A stretch of DNA of 43,815 bases from an uncultured Lentisphaerota bacterium (lineage in GTDB: Bacteria; Verrucomicrobiota; Lentisphaeria; Oligosphaerales; CAITYL01), in the NCBI GenBank assembly GCA_903896595.1, contig CAITYL010000222.1, forward strand, positions 1 to 43,815, read 5' to 3'. Under the pieces are notes generated by a model. That model saw nothing but the letters and a program-made list of their open reading frames with translations, did not search any database and had not been told where the DNA came from. This document shows positions 31,226-40,713 of this stretch, piece after piece; position 1 is the first letter of the stretch, and each line of letters begins with the position of its first letter. The translations under genes and the position numbers were made by a program.

Positions 31226-32599
31226 TCAGGCGCTTTTGCGCAGGGTTTCGCCGGCACGGAGTTCCAGGCGGGGCTGGCAATGGCCGTTGACCACGGCGGC
31301 ATCGACGATGCAGCGGGCCACATCGGTGCGCGACGGTACCTCGAACATGATATCGAGCATGAGCTGTTCCAGGATGGCGCGCAGGCCGCGGGCACCGGTG
31401 CCCTTCTTTTTCGCGCGGCCGGCCAGGGCGTCCAGGGCTTCCGGGGTAAATTCCAATTCCACCCCTTCCATGGCAAACATCTCTTGGTACTGCTTGACCA
31501 GCGCGTTTTTGGGCTGGGTAAGAATGTGCACCAGCTCGTCGCGGCCCAACTCATGAAGGGCGGCAACCACCGGCAGGCGGCCAATGAATTCGGGAATCAT
31601 GCCGTAGCGGATCAGGTCTTCCGGCTCGACCCGGCGCAGCATGTCGGGATCATCGGGCGTGAGTCCCTGCACGTCCGCCCCGTCCTCGTCCGTGGCGGGC
31701 GTGGCGCTGGCGCCAAAGCCAAGCACGCGCTTGCCGACCCGACGGTAGACGATCTTGTCCAAGCCGACAAAGGCGCCGGAACAGATGAAGAGAATGTTGG
31801 TGGTGTCGACCTTGAGATATTCCTGGTGCGGATGCTTGCGGCCGCCCTGGGGCGGCACATTGCACACCGTGCCCTCCAAAATCTTGAGCAGCGCCTGCTG
31901 CACGCCTTCGCCCGAGACGTCGCGGGTGATGGAGACGTTTTCGGTGCGGCGGGCGACCTTGTCGATCTCATCGATGTAGACAATGCCGATCTGCGCGCGG
32001 GCCAGATTGAAGTCGGCGGCCTGCACCAGGCGCAGAACGACGTTTTCAACGTCTTCCCCGACATAACCGGCCTCGGTCAGCGGCGTGGCGTCGGTGATGG
32101 CGAACGGCACATCCAGCATCTTGGCCAGGGTGCGGGCGATCAGCGTCTTGCCGGACCCGGTCGGCCCGATCATCAGGATATTGCTCTTCTCGATCTCCAA
32201 GCGCGCCTTGGCATCGGGATGCTCGCGCTGGTACTGGACGCGCTTGTAATGATTATGCACGGCCACCGCAATGGCGCGCTTGACCGGGTCCTGCCCGATC
32301 ACGTAGCTGTCAAGGAATTCCTTGATCGCCAGTGGCTTGGGCACTTTGAGCTCGGGGATTTCGGTAACCGGCGCGGTCGCCGTTGCGGCGGCGGCGGCCG
32401 CCGCGGCGCCCTTCTTGCCCTTGACCTCGCCGGCAACCGGGCCCGCCCCATCGGCGGGCGCGCCGGCCAGCATGCGGTCGCAGGCCTGCACACAGTCCGC
32501 GCAGATGAAGACCCCGGCCGGACTGGAAATCATATGCGGCGCTTCCAAACGGCTGCGCCCGCAGAACGAACAAAAGGAATCATCGCGACGGCGTGGCAT
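31226..32599 (-). CDS. clpX: ATP-dependent Clp protease ATP-binding subunit ClpX
   Basis: A 457-residue AAA+ unfoldase that recognises substrates and feeds them to ClpP. The N-terminal zinc domain has Cys10, Cys13, Cys33 and Cys36. A Gly/Ala/Lys linker (about 45-80) contains an uninterrupted run of eight Ala and is longer than in E. coli. The AAA+ core has Walker A GPTGSGKT (145-152, Lys151), pore loop GYVGED, Walker [10 protein letters not shown] (Asp210, Glu211), the RKH pore loop in [10 protein letters not shown], and the GAR sensor 2 motif in [13 protein letters not shown] start at the ATG 32599, with GGGAGTG upstream, is preferred over an in-frame GTG at 32608. It follows clpP by 50 nt on the same strand. 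Confidence 0.97.
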   Translation of the reverse strand: MPRRRDDSFCSFCGRSRLEAPHMISSPAGVFICADCVQACDRMLAGAPADGAGPVAGEVKGKKGAAAAAAAATATAPVTEIPELKVPKPLAIKEFLDSYVIGQDPVKRAIAVAVHNHYKRVQYQREHPDAKARLEIEKSNILMIGPTGSGKTLIARTLAKMLDVPFAITDATPLTEAGYVGEDVENVVLRLVQAADFNLARAQIGIVYIDEIDKVARRTENVSITRDVSGEGVQQALLKILEGTVCNVPPQGGRKHPHQEYLKVDTTNILFICSGAFVGLDKIVYRRVGKRVLGFGASATPATDEDGADVQGLTPDDPDMLRRVEPEDLIRYGMIPEFIGRLPVVAALHELGRDELVHILTQPKNALVKQYQEMFAMEGVELEFTPEALDALAGRAKKKGTGARGLRAILEQLMLDIMFEVPSRTDVARCIVDAAVVNGHCQPRLELRAGETLRKSA

Positions 32600-32649
32600 G
32601 ACGGTCACACTCCCGGGGACACGGTTGAAAAGGCGGCTAATATAGCCCG

Positions 32650-33261
32650 TCAGGCCTTGACAGGGGCCTGCTTGGGCAGCAGGATCTCATCCACCAAACC
32701 GTAGTCTTTGGCTTCCTGGGCGGACATGAAATGGTCGCGGTCGGTGTCGCTGGCGACCCGCTCCACGGACTGGCCGGTGTGATGCGCCAGCATTTCATTG
32801 AGAATCTTGCGGATGCGCAGGATTTCCAACGCCTGAATATGGATATCGGCGGCGGTGCCGTCGGCGCCACCACTAGGCTGGTGGATCATGATCCGGGCGT
32901 TGGGCAGGGCGAACCGCTTGCCGGCGGTGCCGGCGGCGAGCAGGACGGCACCCATGCTGGAGGCCTGCCCCACGCAATAGGTGCGCACACCGCAACTGAC
33001 CATCTGCATGGTGTCGTAGATGGCCATGCCGGCGGTGACCGAACCGCCGGGGGAGTTGATGTAGAGGTCAATGTCCTTTTTCGGGTCTTCGGACTGCAGA
33101 AAAAGGAACTGGGCAATGATCAAATTGGCCAGGTGATCGTCCACCGGCGAGCCCAAGAGGACGATCCGGTCCTTGAGCAGGCGCGAGTAGATGTCGTACC
33201 CGCGTTCGCCGTGAGCCGTCTGCTCAACCACATAGGGAATGAAATGCTGGGCTTTGATCAT
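32650..33261 (-). CDS. clpP: ATP-dependent Clp protease proteolytic subunit ClpP
   Basis: A 203-residue serine peptidase that forms the tetradecameric proteolytic chamber paired with ClpX. The catalytic triad is Ser102 (QASSMGA), His127 (IMIHQP) and Asp176 (DRDHF), with spacing exactly as in E. coli. [10 protein letters not shown] supplies the oxyanion-side glycine-rich loop, and the N-terminal [27 protein letters not shown] is the standard axial-loop region. The ATG at 33261 is chosen; an in-frame GTG at 33273 is possible. It lies between tig (36 nt upstream) and clpX (50 nt downstream), the classical tig-clpP-clpX order, probably one transcript. Confidence 0.97.
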   Translation of the reverse strand: MIKAQHFIPYVVEQTAHGERGYDIYSRLLKDRIVLLGSPVDDHLANLIIAQFLFLQSEDPKKDIDLYINSPGGSVTAGMAIYDTMQMVSCGVRTYCVGQASSMGAVLLAAGTAGKRFALPNARIMIHQPSGGADGTAADIHIQALEILRIRKILNEMLAHHTGQSVERVASDTDRDHFMSAQEAKDYGLVDEILLPKQAPVKA

Positions 33262-33297
33262 GGCGGCATCCACTTACTTTATTGGTCCGGGCGCGGC

Positions 33298-34626
33298 TCA
33301 GGCCACGGCGGGAGCATCACTGATCTGGGCCAAGGCAACCACGCGTTCCACGGTCTTGCGGTCGCGGAGTTCGCAATAGAGATCGTCCAAGCGGCCATTT
33401 TCCATCAGGCGCCGCTGCACGTTCTTGTCGGTCATCTTGTTGGCGGTGGCGACCGACTTGATGGCGCCGTCCATTTCGGCGGCGCCGACCTCGATCTTTT
33501 CCGCCTTGGCAATGGCTTCAAAGAGGTAGTGGCGTTTCAAGGAGACACTGGCGATGGCACGGGCCTGTTCCAGGTTCTTATCCTTGTCCTGAGCCACTTC
33601 CTCTTCTTTTTTGCCGCCGCGCATGGCGGTCTCATAGATGCGCATATAGGCATCCACGGTCTCGCGATAAAGCAGGGCCGGCGGCAGGGGGAAATCGGGA
33701 ACGGCCATGAGCTTTTGCACGGCCTGTTCGCGCACTGCCAAGTCGCGACGGCGGTCATCTTCAGCGGTCATCATGTCCTTGACCCGGGTCTTCAATTCCT
33801 CGGCGCTCTCGGCCCCCATCTGCTTGGCCAGATCGTCGGTGAGTTCCGCGGCCTTGCTCTCCTGCACTTCCACGATCGCCACCTTGACCATCACGGTTTT
33901 CCCGGCCAAGGACTTCTCAAAATAGTCCTCGGGAAAGGTGGACTCGAATTCTTTTTCCTGACCGGCCGCGAGACCGGCGAGGGCCGCATTCGCCCCGGGA
34001 ATCATCTCCGGAACGCGCAGGGGCAACCAGCGGTCGCTGGCATTCAATAAAAATTTGGCATCTTCGGACAGTTCGCCGCCGTCCGCCAAGTGCCCGCTCA
34101 GATTGGCCTTGAGCAGGTCGCCTTCCCGGGCCGGGCGCGTCACCGTTTCGTAGGTGGTGCGCCGTTCCAAAATGCTGGCAATGGTTTTCGCGACACTCGC
34201 CTCGGTGACCGTGCTGGCCGGACGCTCGAGCGCCACCCCTTTATAGTCGGGCACGCCGAACTCGGGCGCAATATCAAAGGTGAGTTTGAAGGAAAACGGA
34301 GCATCCTCGGCAAAGACCAGCTTGTCCTGGTTCTCAATGGTCGGCCGGGTTTCGGGGGTCAGTTTTTCCTGCTTGACCGCTTCATCGACCAGCTCACGGA
34401 CCAGGCGGCTGCAGGCGTCCTCGCGGATTTTCGCTCCGAACTGGCGCAACACCAGCGCCGGCGGCGTCTTGCCCGGCCGGAAGCCGTCGATCTTGGCGTG
34501 CTTGCGGAACTCCACCACGGCGGCCTGATAGGCCTGCCGGCTCCGTTCCACCGGCGCCTCGACACTCAGTTTGACGCGGCACGGCTCCACCGTTTCGCGC
34601 AACACGTTCAGTTTCGCAGCTTCCAT
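33298..34626 (-). CDS. tig: Trigger factor (ribosome-associated chaperone)
   Basis: A 442-residue chaperone that binds the ribosomal exit tunnel and assists nascent chains. The ribosome-binding signature is present as GFRPGK (residues 48-53). The N-terminal domain is followed by a central PPIase-like domain of about 80-90 residues (TRPAREGDLLKANLSG through to EVQESKAAELTDD) and a helical C-terminal substrate-binding region (about 255-435). The PPIase domain is divergent, so isomerase activity is uncertain. A GGTGG sequence lies about 8 nt upstream of the ATG at 34626. It is the first protein gene of the cluster, 84 nt after the tRNA gene, so the tRNA and tig may share a transcript. Confidence 0.96.
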   Translation of the reverse strand: MEAAKLNVLRETVEPCRVKLSVEAPVERSRQAYQAAVVEFRKHAKIDGFRPGKTPPALVLRQFGAKIREDACSRLVRELVDEAVKQEKLTPETRPTIENQDKLVFAEDAPFSFKLTFDIAPEFGVPDYKGVALERPASTVTEASVAKTIASILERRTTYETVTRPAREGDLLKANLSGHLADGGELSEDAKFLLNASDRWLPLRVPEMIPGANAALAGLAAGQEKEFESTFPEDYFEKSLAGKTVMVKVAIVEVQESKAAELTDDLAKQMGAESAEELKTRVKDMMTAEDDRRRDLAVREQAVQKLMAVPDFPLPPALLYRETVDAYMRIYETAMRGGKKEEEVAQDKDKNLEQARAIASVSLKRHYLFEAIAKAEKIEVGAAEMDGAIKSVATANKMTDKNVQRRLMENGRLDDLYCELRDRKTVERVVALAQISDAPAVA

Positions 34627-34709
34627 GGTCGCACCACCTTGCGAAAGCGGCGGCCCACCCGGACACCTGCCGGACCTTTCGGCCGCCGCATGAATATTAG
34701 ATATGGAAA

Positions 34710-34783
34710 TGGCTGCCCGACCTGGATTTGAACCAAGACTAAGTGAGTCAGAGTCACTTGTGCTACCGTTACACTATCGGGCA
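34710..34783 (-). tRNA. tRNA-Gln (anticodon CUG)
   Basis: On the minus strand the acceptor arm TGCCCGA pairs with TCGGGCA over 7 bp. The D arm (GTGTAACGGTAGCAC), the anticodon arm AGTGA/TCACT with loop CTCTGAC, and a T arm with TTCAAAT follow. The loop gives anticodon CTG, which reads the Gln codon CAG. Discriminator G and the CCA end are encoded (34710-34713). Length is 74 nt with CCA. Confidence 0.95.
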
Positions 34784-34797
34784 ACAAAGCAGGCGAT

Positions 34798-34825
34798 ACT
34801 TTAGCACTGGTCCAAGCCTTGGCAA
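34798..34825 (-). promoter_or_regulatory. Sigma-70-like promoter for tRNA-Gln and the tig-clpPX cluster
   Basis: On the minus strand, TTGCCA (34820-34825) and TAAAGT (34798-34803) are separated by 16 bp. The predicted transcript start lies a few nucleotides before the tRNA 5' end at 34783. Spacing and distance are right; the match to the consensus is moderate. Confidence 0.45.
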
Positions 34826-34934
34826 GCCCCTCATTTCGCCGCCGCTGGCAGGGGGCGGCGGCACGAACTACATTCCCCCTAGTGTCGTGGCAGGCGGAAT
34901 GCCCCTCCGCCCGCCCCGCGCGATCCCCTTTTTT

Positions 34935-36464
34935 ATGTTGCAGCAGACGCTTTCACAAAACCAATCCTTGCGGCAGGAACAGATCCTGGCCCCCCAGCAG
35001 CTCCAGTCCTTGGAACTGCTGCAAGCGCCCCTGCAAGAATTGGAGCAGAAACTGGCCGCCATCGCCGAACAAAACCCCACCTTGGAACTGCTCCGGCCCG
35101 GCACGGAAACCTTGGTGGGCGACCCCACGGAAGGCGACTACGCCATGCCCGCCGCCGCCCCGGACGGCGGCGAGGACGGCGGCATGACCACGGCGTTCCG
35201 CGACGAAGACGGCTCCGCCATGCCCGCCGTGGAGCCGGCCGGAAGCAATTTTGAAACGTTCAACGAACTGTGCCGCGAATTTCTGCCCACCGAAGACCGG
35301 ACTCCAGAAACCCATACCGCCGAGGATGCGGAACGCCGCCAGTTCCGTTTCGACTCCCTGACCGTTGCCCCTGCCCTCCACGACCGCCTGCTGGAACAGC
35401 TCCGACAAACGGATGGCCTGGATGACAACGCCTTACGTATCGGCGAGGAGATCATCGGCAGCATTGACGACACCGGCTACCTGCGCACCCACCCCGCCGA
35501 TATCGCCATCGCCACCGGCAGCGACATGGCGGCGGTGGAACGCGTGCTCCGCCTGGTGCAAGAGTTCGACCCGCCCGGCGTCGGCGCCCGCGACCCGCGT
35601 GAATGCCTGCTGCTGCAACTGGAGCGCCAGGGGAAAAAAGGCACCCTGGAATGGGAGGCCGTGGCCAAGCATCTGGACGCCCTGGCGCGCAACCAGATCC
35701 CCAAAGTCGCCGCCGCCCTCGGCGTCACGCCGACCCAGGTTTACGACATCCTGGCCGCGCTCCGCCGGCTGACCCCCTACCCCGGCACCGCCAGTGCGTC
35801 CCTCGCCCCCGACATCAACACCTTCATCACGCCGGAAATTCACATTTGGCAGACTGAGGACGGCGGGTGGCAGGTGGAATCCAATCGCGAATACCGCCCC
35901 CGTGTCCGCATCTCCCCCGCCTACCTCGACATGTTGGAGGATCCGGAGACCACGCCCGAGGTCAAAAGCTGGCTCCGGCAAAAACTACTGGAAAGCCGCC
36001 AGGTGATGCGCGCCCTGCAAAATCGCGAAAACACCCTGGAACGCATTGCCCACAGCCTGCTCAAGTTTCAGCCCGAGTTTTTCGAACACGGCCCCAGTTT
36101 TCTCCGCCCGCTTACCTTGGACCAAGTCGCCCAAGACCTCGGACTCCACGAAACCACCATCAGCCGCGCCATCGCGGGAAAATATCTGGACGGCCCCTCG
36201 GGCGTGGTGCCGTTCCGCAAGTTTTTCGCCGGCGGCATTGTCTCCGACGCGGGCGACAAGATTTCCAGCCAAAGCATCAAGGAACGGCTAGCCCAGTTGA
36301 TCCGCGAGGAAGACACCGCCAAACCCCTGGCCGATCAGGATCTCGTCAAGTTGCTGGCCGCCCAGGGCTTCAAGCTCGCCCGCCGCACCGTGGCCAAGTA
36401 TCGCGAAGAACTGAACGTCCCGCCGTCACACCTGCGCCGGCACTTCACCCTCGCCCCGCACTAG
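34935..36464 (+). CDS. rpoN: RNA polymerase sigma-54 factor RpoN
   Basis: A 509-residue sigma-54. Region I (residues 1-55) is Gln/Leu-rich (LRQEQILAPQQLQSLELLQAPLQELEQ). An acidic, variable region II (about 60-130) follows, then the core-binding domain (about 135-320), the helix-turn-helix (TLDQVAQDLGLHETTISRAIAGKYL) and the RpoN box ARRTVAKYREE (482-492), which reads the -24 element. The start at 34935 is chosen by family N-terminus; an in-frame ATG at 34899 with AGGCGG upstream is possible. Sigma-54 needs an AAA+ activator for open-complex formation; none is encoded in this window. It is divergent from the tRNA-tig-clpPX cluster. Confidence 0.96.
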   Translation: MLQQTLSQNQSLRQEQILAPQQLQSLELLQAPLQELEQKLAAIAEQNPTLELLRPGTETLVGDPTEGDYAMPAAAPDGGEDGGMTTAFRDEDGSAMPAVEPAGSNFETFNELCREFLPTEDRTPETHTAEDAERRQFRFDSLTVAPALHDRLLEQLRQTDGLDDNALRIGEEIIGSIDDTGYLRTHPADIAIATGSDMAAVERVLRLVQEFDPPGVGARDPRECLLLQLERQGKKGTLEWEAVAKHLDALARNQIPKVAAALGVTPTQVYDILAALRRLTPYPGTASASLAPDINTFITPEIHIWQTEDGGWQVESNREYRPRVRISPAYLDMLEDPETTPEVKSWLRQKLLESRQVMRALQNRENTLERIAHSLLKFQPEFFEHGPSFLRPLTLDQVAQDLGLHETTISRAIAGKYLDGPSGVVPFRKFFAGGIVSDAGDKISSQSIKERLAQLIREEDTAKPLADQDLVKLLAAQGFKLARRTVAKYREELNVPPSHLRRHFTLAPH

Positions 36465-36570
36465 TGCCGTCCCACTCGATTAACCGCGAAAGAACACAAA
36501 GAACGCGAGGCAATCGCTTTGCCACACTGGATTGCTTTCCACGCGGTTGCTTATTAGATTCTCACCCCCT

Positions 36571-36666
36571 CAACCCCTCAACCCCTCAACCCCTCAACCC
36601 CTCAACCGCGCAACCCCTCAACCGCGCAACCCCTCAACCGCCCAACCGCCCAACCCCTCAACCGCA
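36571..36666 (+). repeat. 8-bp tandem repeat (CAACCCCT), 12 units
   Basis: Twelve contiguous 8-bp units. Seven read CAACCCCT exactly; the other five read CAACCG followed by CG, CC or CA. The array ends 13 nt before the start codon of the next gene, and the GAGG ribosome-binding site follows it at once. One strand is purely C-rich. Upstream, 36478-36515 carries an ACCGCGAAAGAACAC string also found at 37884 and, reversed, at 42142. Confidence 0.95.
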
Positions 36667-36679
36667 TGAGGCTCCCCAT

Positions 36680-37714
36680 ATGACTCTTTCCACCAGCTTA
36701 TCGTCCGCTCGCCAGTGGCAGGCCAGCGCCCTGGCCTTGGCCCTGGGACTTCTGACCACGGGTGGCGCCTGGGCCCAGCTCGGCATCCAGATCAAGACCG
36801 ACCGCCCCAGTTACTTCACGTTTGAACCCGTGTACGTGACGGTGACGCTGCGCAACAACAGCGGCAATCCACTGGTCTTTTCCGACCAGAAACCGCTGTC
36901 CGGTTTCGTCAACGTGAAAGTCACCAGCGCCGACGATCGCACAGTGGCCCCCCTCTGTCCCGCCCCCAACCTGGGCATGAACCTCATTCTGGGCACGGGC
37001 GAAACCAAAGACTTGACCGTCCGTTTGGACAGCTTGTTTAACCTCCAACGCGGTGGCAGTTACCTGGTTCATGCCCTGGCCGGCCATGACCGCTTGCCCG
37101 ATGACTACCGCAGTGATCCGGCCCAATTCGTCCTCCAAAGCGGGCTGCCCATCTGGCAAAAGCGCCTGGGCGCGCCGGCCGTCGGCGCCAAGGATACCAT
37201 TGCCGCCCGCCAAGTCTGCCTGTTGCTGATGACGGAACGCAAGACCGACCAGTTCGCGTTGATAGTCGAGGACGACAACACGGTGTACGGTTTCAAACGG
37301 CTGGGCGCGCGGATCAGCGGCACCAAGCCGATGTTGGACATGGATGCCCTAAGCAACATCCATGTGCTCTGGATGTCCAAGCCGCGCCTGTTCGAACACC
37401 GCGTCTACGACCGGGATCTGCGCCTGTTGCAGACCAAATATTACATCGCCGACCGCGCCGTGCCCACCCTCCAGCGCGATCCCGACATCGGCCGCATCAT
37501 GATCACCGGCGGCCGGCCCGCCACCCCCGGCATCGACTTCAAATTTGACGACACGGAGACGGCCGCCGGCACCCCTTCCCCGGCCGGAACGCCGACGCCA
37601 TCCCTGCATGGCGCGCCGGCGGAAGCCACCACCGCCCCCGCCGCGCCGCGGAACCTGCAGCCGGATGCCGGACTCCGGCCCGCGCACGGCATCATGGGCC
37701 CCGCCGCCCCCTAG
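36680..37714 (+). CDS. Secreted protein of unknown function with Ig-like N-terminal half
   Basis: A 344-residue exported protein. The signal peptide spans about residues 1-32 (cleavage near AWA|QLG). Residues 35-155 show a beta-sandwich pattern (IKTDRPSYFTFEPVYVTVTLRNNSG, later SLFNLQRGGSYLVHAL), as in bacterial Ig-like or intracellular-protease-inhibitor-like domains. Residues 160-285 are mixed and end with an HRVYDRDLRLLQTKYY strand. The last 60 residues are Pro/Ala/Thr-rich and probably disordered. No enzyme motif was seen. The ATG at 36680 follows a GAGG at 36668; the frame is open far upstream, but through the tandem array and the rpoN 3' end, so that extension is not coding. It is plus-strand like rpoN, 215 nt apart. 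Confidence 0.8.
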   Translation: MTLSTSLSSARQWQASALALALGLLTTGGAWAQLGIQIKTDRPSYFTFEPVYVTVTLRNNSGNPLVFSDQKPLSGFVNVKVTSADDRTVAPLCPAPNLGMNLILGTGETKDLTVRLDSLFNLQRGGSYLVHALAGHDRLPDDYRSDPAQFVLQSGLPIWQKRLGAPAVGAKDTIAARQVCLLLMTERKTDQFALIVEDDNTVYGFKRLGARISGTKPMLDMDALSNIHVLWMSKPRLFEHRVYDRDLRLLQTKYYIADRAVPTLQRDPDIGRIMITGGRPATPGIDFKFDDTETAAGTPSPAGTPTPSLHGAPAEATTAPAAPRNLQPDAGLRPAHGIMGPAAP

Positions 37715-37794
37715 CGTCTAACGGTGATCACGTGATTTGGATTCACCACGAAGCCACGAAGAGCACGAAGATAAATCGAAGATGTGTTTTGAGC

Positions 37795-38002
37795 GGGAGC
37801 CGCCCGTCCTCGGGCGGACAACGACGGCGCCACCCCAGTTTCGCCCTCTCTATTCCTAGCCGGAATGATTCACCCTCATTTGACTAACCGCGAAAGAACA
37901 CACGGAGCGCGAAAGAAAAACCGTACAAATTCTTTCTTTTGCGATCATTTACGCACGTCTTCGACGAGCACGGGTTCGTCCGCCCGAGGACGGGCGGCTC
38001 CC
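37795..38002. repeat. Repeat family B, copy 2
   Basis: The 25-nt terminal inverted repeats (37795-37819 and 37978-38002) are identical to those at 30991. The interior (ACAACGACGGCG... CGCACGTCTTCGACGAGC...) is the reverse complement of copy 3 at 42057, so this copy is inserted in the opposite orientation. It also contains CTAACCGCGAAAGAACACA. Before it, 37739-37770 has CACGAAG tandems. Between the element and the next gene are a GCCGCGTCGGC hairpin (about 38106-38116) and a TTAGGCTGAAG-type stretch (38131-38170, reversed). Confidence 0.9.
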
Positions 38003-38177
38003 AAAGCGCATCACGCCCGAGCAAACACCACGCTGGAAAAAAGCGATTGCAAAAGCCTTCCTTATTATACGGATGGTCGTCATACTGCGTCAGAGTGAGA
38101 GTTTATGCCGCGTCGGCGTAATAACGTAATGACCTTCAGCCTACAGCCTAACACGCTTCAGTCTAACGACGTATACC

Positions 38178-40706
38178 ATGGCCGATTATCACAACTGGTT
38201 TGGACGGGCACGCGAGCGCCTGGAACGGCGTGGCCTGTGGCTGGACGGCGGTGAACCGGGACGGCAGCCGTCCACGGCGTTCGCCACCGCCCGCGGCCGC
38301 CTGTTGATCTGCCGCCTGTCCCCCTACCCGGACACCCGCCCGTCCATCACCCATCGCCTGCTGTACTGGGCGGCCCGCCAAATCCCCGGGGTCTACGCGG
38401 ACCTGGCCTGGTTCCCCACCGCCCACGACGCCGCCGTCCTCGACGCGGACCAAATACCGTGGTGGCTGGCCACCGGCGGCAAACAGGCGCCGGCCGCCTT
38501 TGACCTGCTGGCGGTCAGCCTCTCCGTGCCCCAGGAAGCCATCAACCTCCCCGTCACCCTGCAACGGTCCGGGATCGCCCTGGACAGCCGCACCCGGCTC
38601 GACGACCCCGCCGCGCCGCTGCTCCTTCTCGGCGGCAACGCCGCCGGGGGCACGCCCTTCCTGCACGGGGATGCCGCCGGCCCCGGCAGCGGCGGCCTGG
38701 CCGACGCGGTCTGTTTCGGCGACGGCCTGCTCTGGCTTCAAGACTGCCTCCGGGCCTGGTGCGAAGCCGGTCCCGCCGCGCGCACCGACAAACGCGGCTT
38801 CCTCCGCCAGCTCGCCCGCCAGCTCCCCGGCACCTGGCTGCCGTGGGCTCCCGACCAGCCGTCATCCTCCGTACAACGGCGGGTGGAACCGATGACGGCC
38901 TGGGCCGCCGGCTATGACGGCGGTTTCATCCCCTTTGATGACGAGGAAGCGGAGGAAACACTGCCGCTGGTCCTCGGCTGTCCGCACCGCTGCCACTTCT
39001 GCCAGACCGGCTGGGAACGCGGCGAACTGACCAGCACACCTGCCCCGCTCCTGGCCGCCGCCGCCCAACGGCTCAAGGCGGCCACCGCCGCCACCGACCT
39101 GAACCTGCTGGCGCCGGATGCGGCCAGCCTGCCCGGACTGCGGGAGGCGCTGACCGCCGCCCGCCGCGCCTTTCCCAAGGTCTCCGTGAAAAGCCTGGCC
39201 GTGGCCAGTCTGGCCCGCGCCGGTGCCGCCGCCACGTTCCCGGAACTGGCGGACAAGCGGGAGTTCTCGCTCGGCGTCGAGGGCATCAGCACGCGGCTGC
39301 GGGCCTGGCTGGGCAAGCGCGCCGAACCGGCGGCCATCACCGCGGCGCTGCGCCCCCTGGCGGCGGCCGGCCTGCGCCAGGTCAAGCTCTTCTTCATCGC
39401 CACCGGCCGTGAAAACGCGGCCGACCTGGCGGAGTTCGCTGGTCTGCTGGGCCAAGTGCGGAACGCGGCCCCCGGCGCCCGGCGCGTCGCCAGTTTCACC
39501 CCGCTGTTTCACGCCCCGTTCACCCCGCTGCAAGTTGCCGCCGTGCGGCCGCCGGACCGGCACGTCATGGAACAGATGGCCGCCCTGGCCGCCGCCCAGG
39601 GCTGCGAATTCCGCTGGAGCGCGAGCCCCGAGGAAATCACCGCGCTCAACCGCCTGTGCCGCGCCGGCCGCCAGGCCACGCCCGCCGTCGTGGCCGTGAG
39701 TCTGGAGGACGGCATCCGTTACGGGAGCGCCCTGCCCGCCAAAACCGGGGCGCTTCTGGAACGGCGGTGGCGCCAGGCCGGCCTGGACCCGGCCGCGCTC
39801 GACGCCGCCCTCCCCGCCACCGCCCCCCTGCCGTGGGACACCCTCGACGCCGGCACCTCCCGCGCCACCCTGTGGCGCCACTTTGAACAGGCAGAAGCCG
39901 CCCTCGCCGGCACGCCGTCAACGAACGGTCCCGCCCTGAACCAACCAACTGCCAGCCAGGGCACGGCACCGGCCGGCCACCGGCGGCCGGTAGCGGCACA
40001 CCCCACCTTCCCGGCCGCCCCTGGCGCTCCCGTGACCGCCACCCCACTTCCGGATGAAACCACCGGGTCCTGGTGGATTGAACTCCCGCCGGCGGCCGCC
40101 TGGCAGCCGGCCACCACCGTGGCGCGGGGCTGGCTGCGCGAGCGCTTCCTTGCAGACCCCACTCTTGCCGCCGCCTATCGTGGCGGGGTCCGCCTGACGC
40201 CCGGCACCGGCGCCGCCGGTCTGGCCCGCCTCAGCGCGCAGTTCCAGGGCGGCATCCCGGCCACCGCCGGCGCGGACACGGCCACCCTGGCCGCCGCGGA
40301 CGCCGAGCTTTGGTGGTGGCTGACCTGGGGGCCGCAACCAGCTGGCAGCGTCCTGACGGCATGGGAGGCGGAATGGCGGACCCGCGGCGTCAAAGCCCAG
40401 CGCCGCCGCCGCCCCGACGCGGTCTGGCTGGTCACCGGCGCCACCTTCCGGACCAAGACCGGCGTGGCCATGGCCGGCGAGTGGAGCGACGGTTCCGGCG
40501 GCGCGGCACTGTGTTCCGGCGACGTCCGCCAGCGGCTCGGTGATGCCGCCGCCGTGCGCCTGTTGCCCGCGCCCGTCCTGGCGGTGGCGGCGGGCCGGTG
40601 GGCGGAAAACTGCCCGGCCTGCGGCGCCCGCCGCTGGGAACCCGTGCGCGTCACCACGACCGCCCCCGCCACTCTGCCGCCCTGCCCCGCCTGCCTGCTG
40701 CGGTAA
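38178..40706 (+). CDS. Radical SAM protein with C-terminal zinc-ribbon-like end
   Basis: An 842-residue protein with a radical SAM motif Cys268-X3-Cys272-X2-Cys275 (GCPHRCHFC) that should bind a 4Fe-4S cluster and cleave SAM. It resembles the uncharacterised radical SAM proteins (TIGR03960 type) in which a ~230-residue N-terminal region precedes the barrel. The N-terminal region has LLYWAARQIPGVYADLAWFP and later LLLLGGNAAGG. The barrel continues through EFSLGVEGISTRLRAWLGK. The last ~250 residues are less recognisable and, in other members, correspond to DUF2344; the very end has CPACG and CPAC pairs. Function is unknown; related proteins modify RNA or proteins. No good ribosome-binding site precedes the ATG at 38178. 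It lies between two repeat elements with no partner gene. Confidence 0.88.
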   Translation: MADYHNWFGRARERLERRGLWLDGGEPGRQPSTAFATARGRLLICRLSPYPDTRPSITHRLLYWAARQIPGVYADLAWFPTAHDAAVLDADQIPWWLATGGKQAPAAFDLLAVSLSVPQEAINLPVTLQRSGIALDSRTRLDDPAAPLLLLGGNAAGGTPFLHGDAAGPGSGGLADAVCFGDGLLWLQDCLRAWCEAGPAARTDKRGFLRQLARQLPGTWLPWAPDQPSSSVQRRVEPMTAWAAGYDGGFIPFDDEEAEETLPLVLGCPHRCHFCQTGWERGELTSTPAPLLAAAAQRLKAATAATDLNLLAPDAASLPGLREALTAARRAFPKVSVKSLAVASLARAGAAATFPELADKREFSLGVEGISTRLRAWLGKRAEPAAITAALRPLAAAGLRQVKLFFIATGRENAADLAEFAGLLGQVRNAAPGARRVASFTPLFHAPFTPLQVAAVRPPDRHVMEQMAALAAAQGCEFRWSASPEEITALNRLCRAGRQATPAVVAVSLEDGIRYGSALPAKTGALLERRWRQAGLDPAALDAALPATAPLPWDTLDAGTSRATLWRHFEQAEAALAGTPSTNGPALNQPTASQGTAPAGHRRPVAAHPTFPAAPGAPVTATPLPDETTGSWWIELPPAAAWQPATTVARGWLRERFLADPTLAAAYRGGVRLTPGTGAAGLARLSAQFQGGIPATAGADTATLAAADAELWWWLTWGPQPAGSVLTAWEAEWRTRGVKAQRRRRPDAVWLVTGATFRTKTGVAMAGEWSDGSGGAALCSGDVRQRLGDAAAVRLLPAPVLAVAAGRWAENCPACGARRWEPVRVTTTAPATLPPCPACLLR

Positions 40707-40713
40707 CCATTCG

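Noticed and set aside
36571-36666. Possible CRISPR array
   Set aside because: Contiguous 8-bp units with no spacers.
35867-37714. Long open frame running from within rpoN through the 8-bp array into the secreted protein
   Set aside because: It overlaps rpoN in another frame and reads the tandem array as protein; the signal peptide and ribosome-binding site place the true start at 36680.
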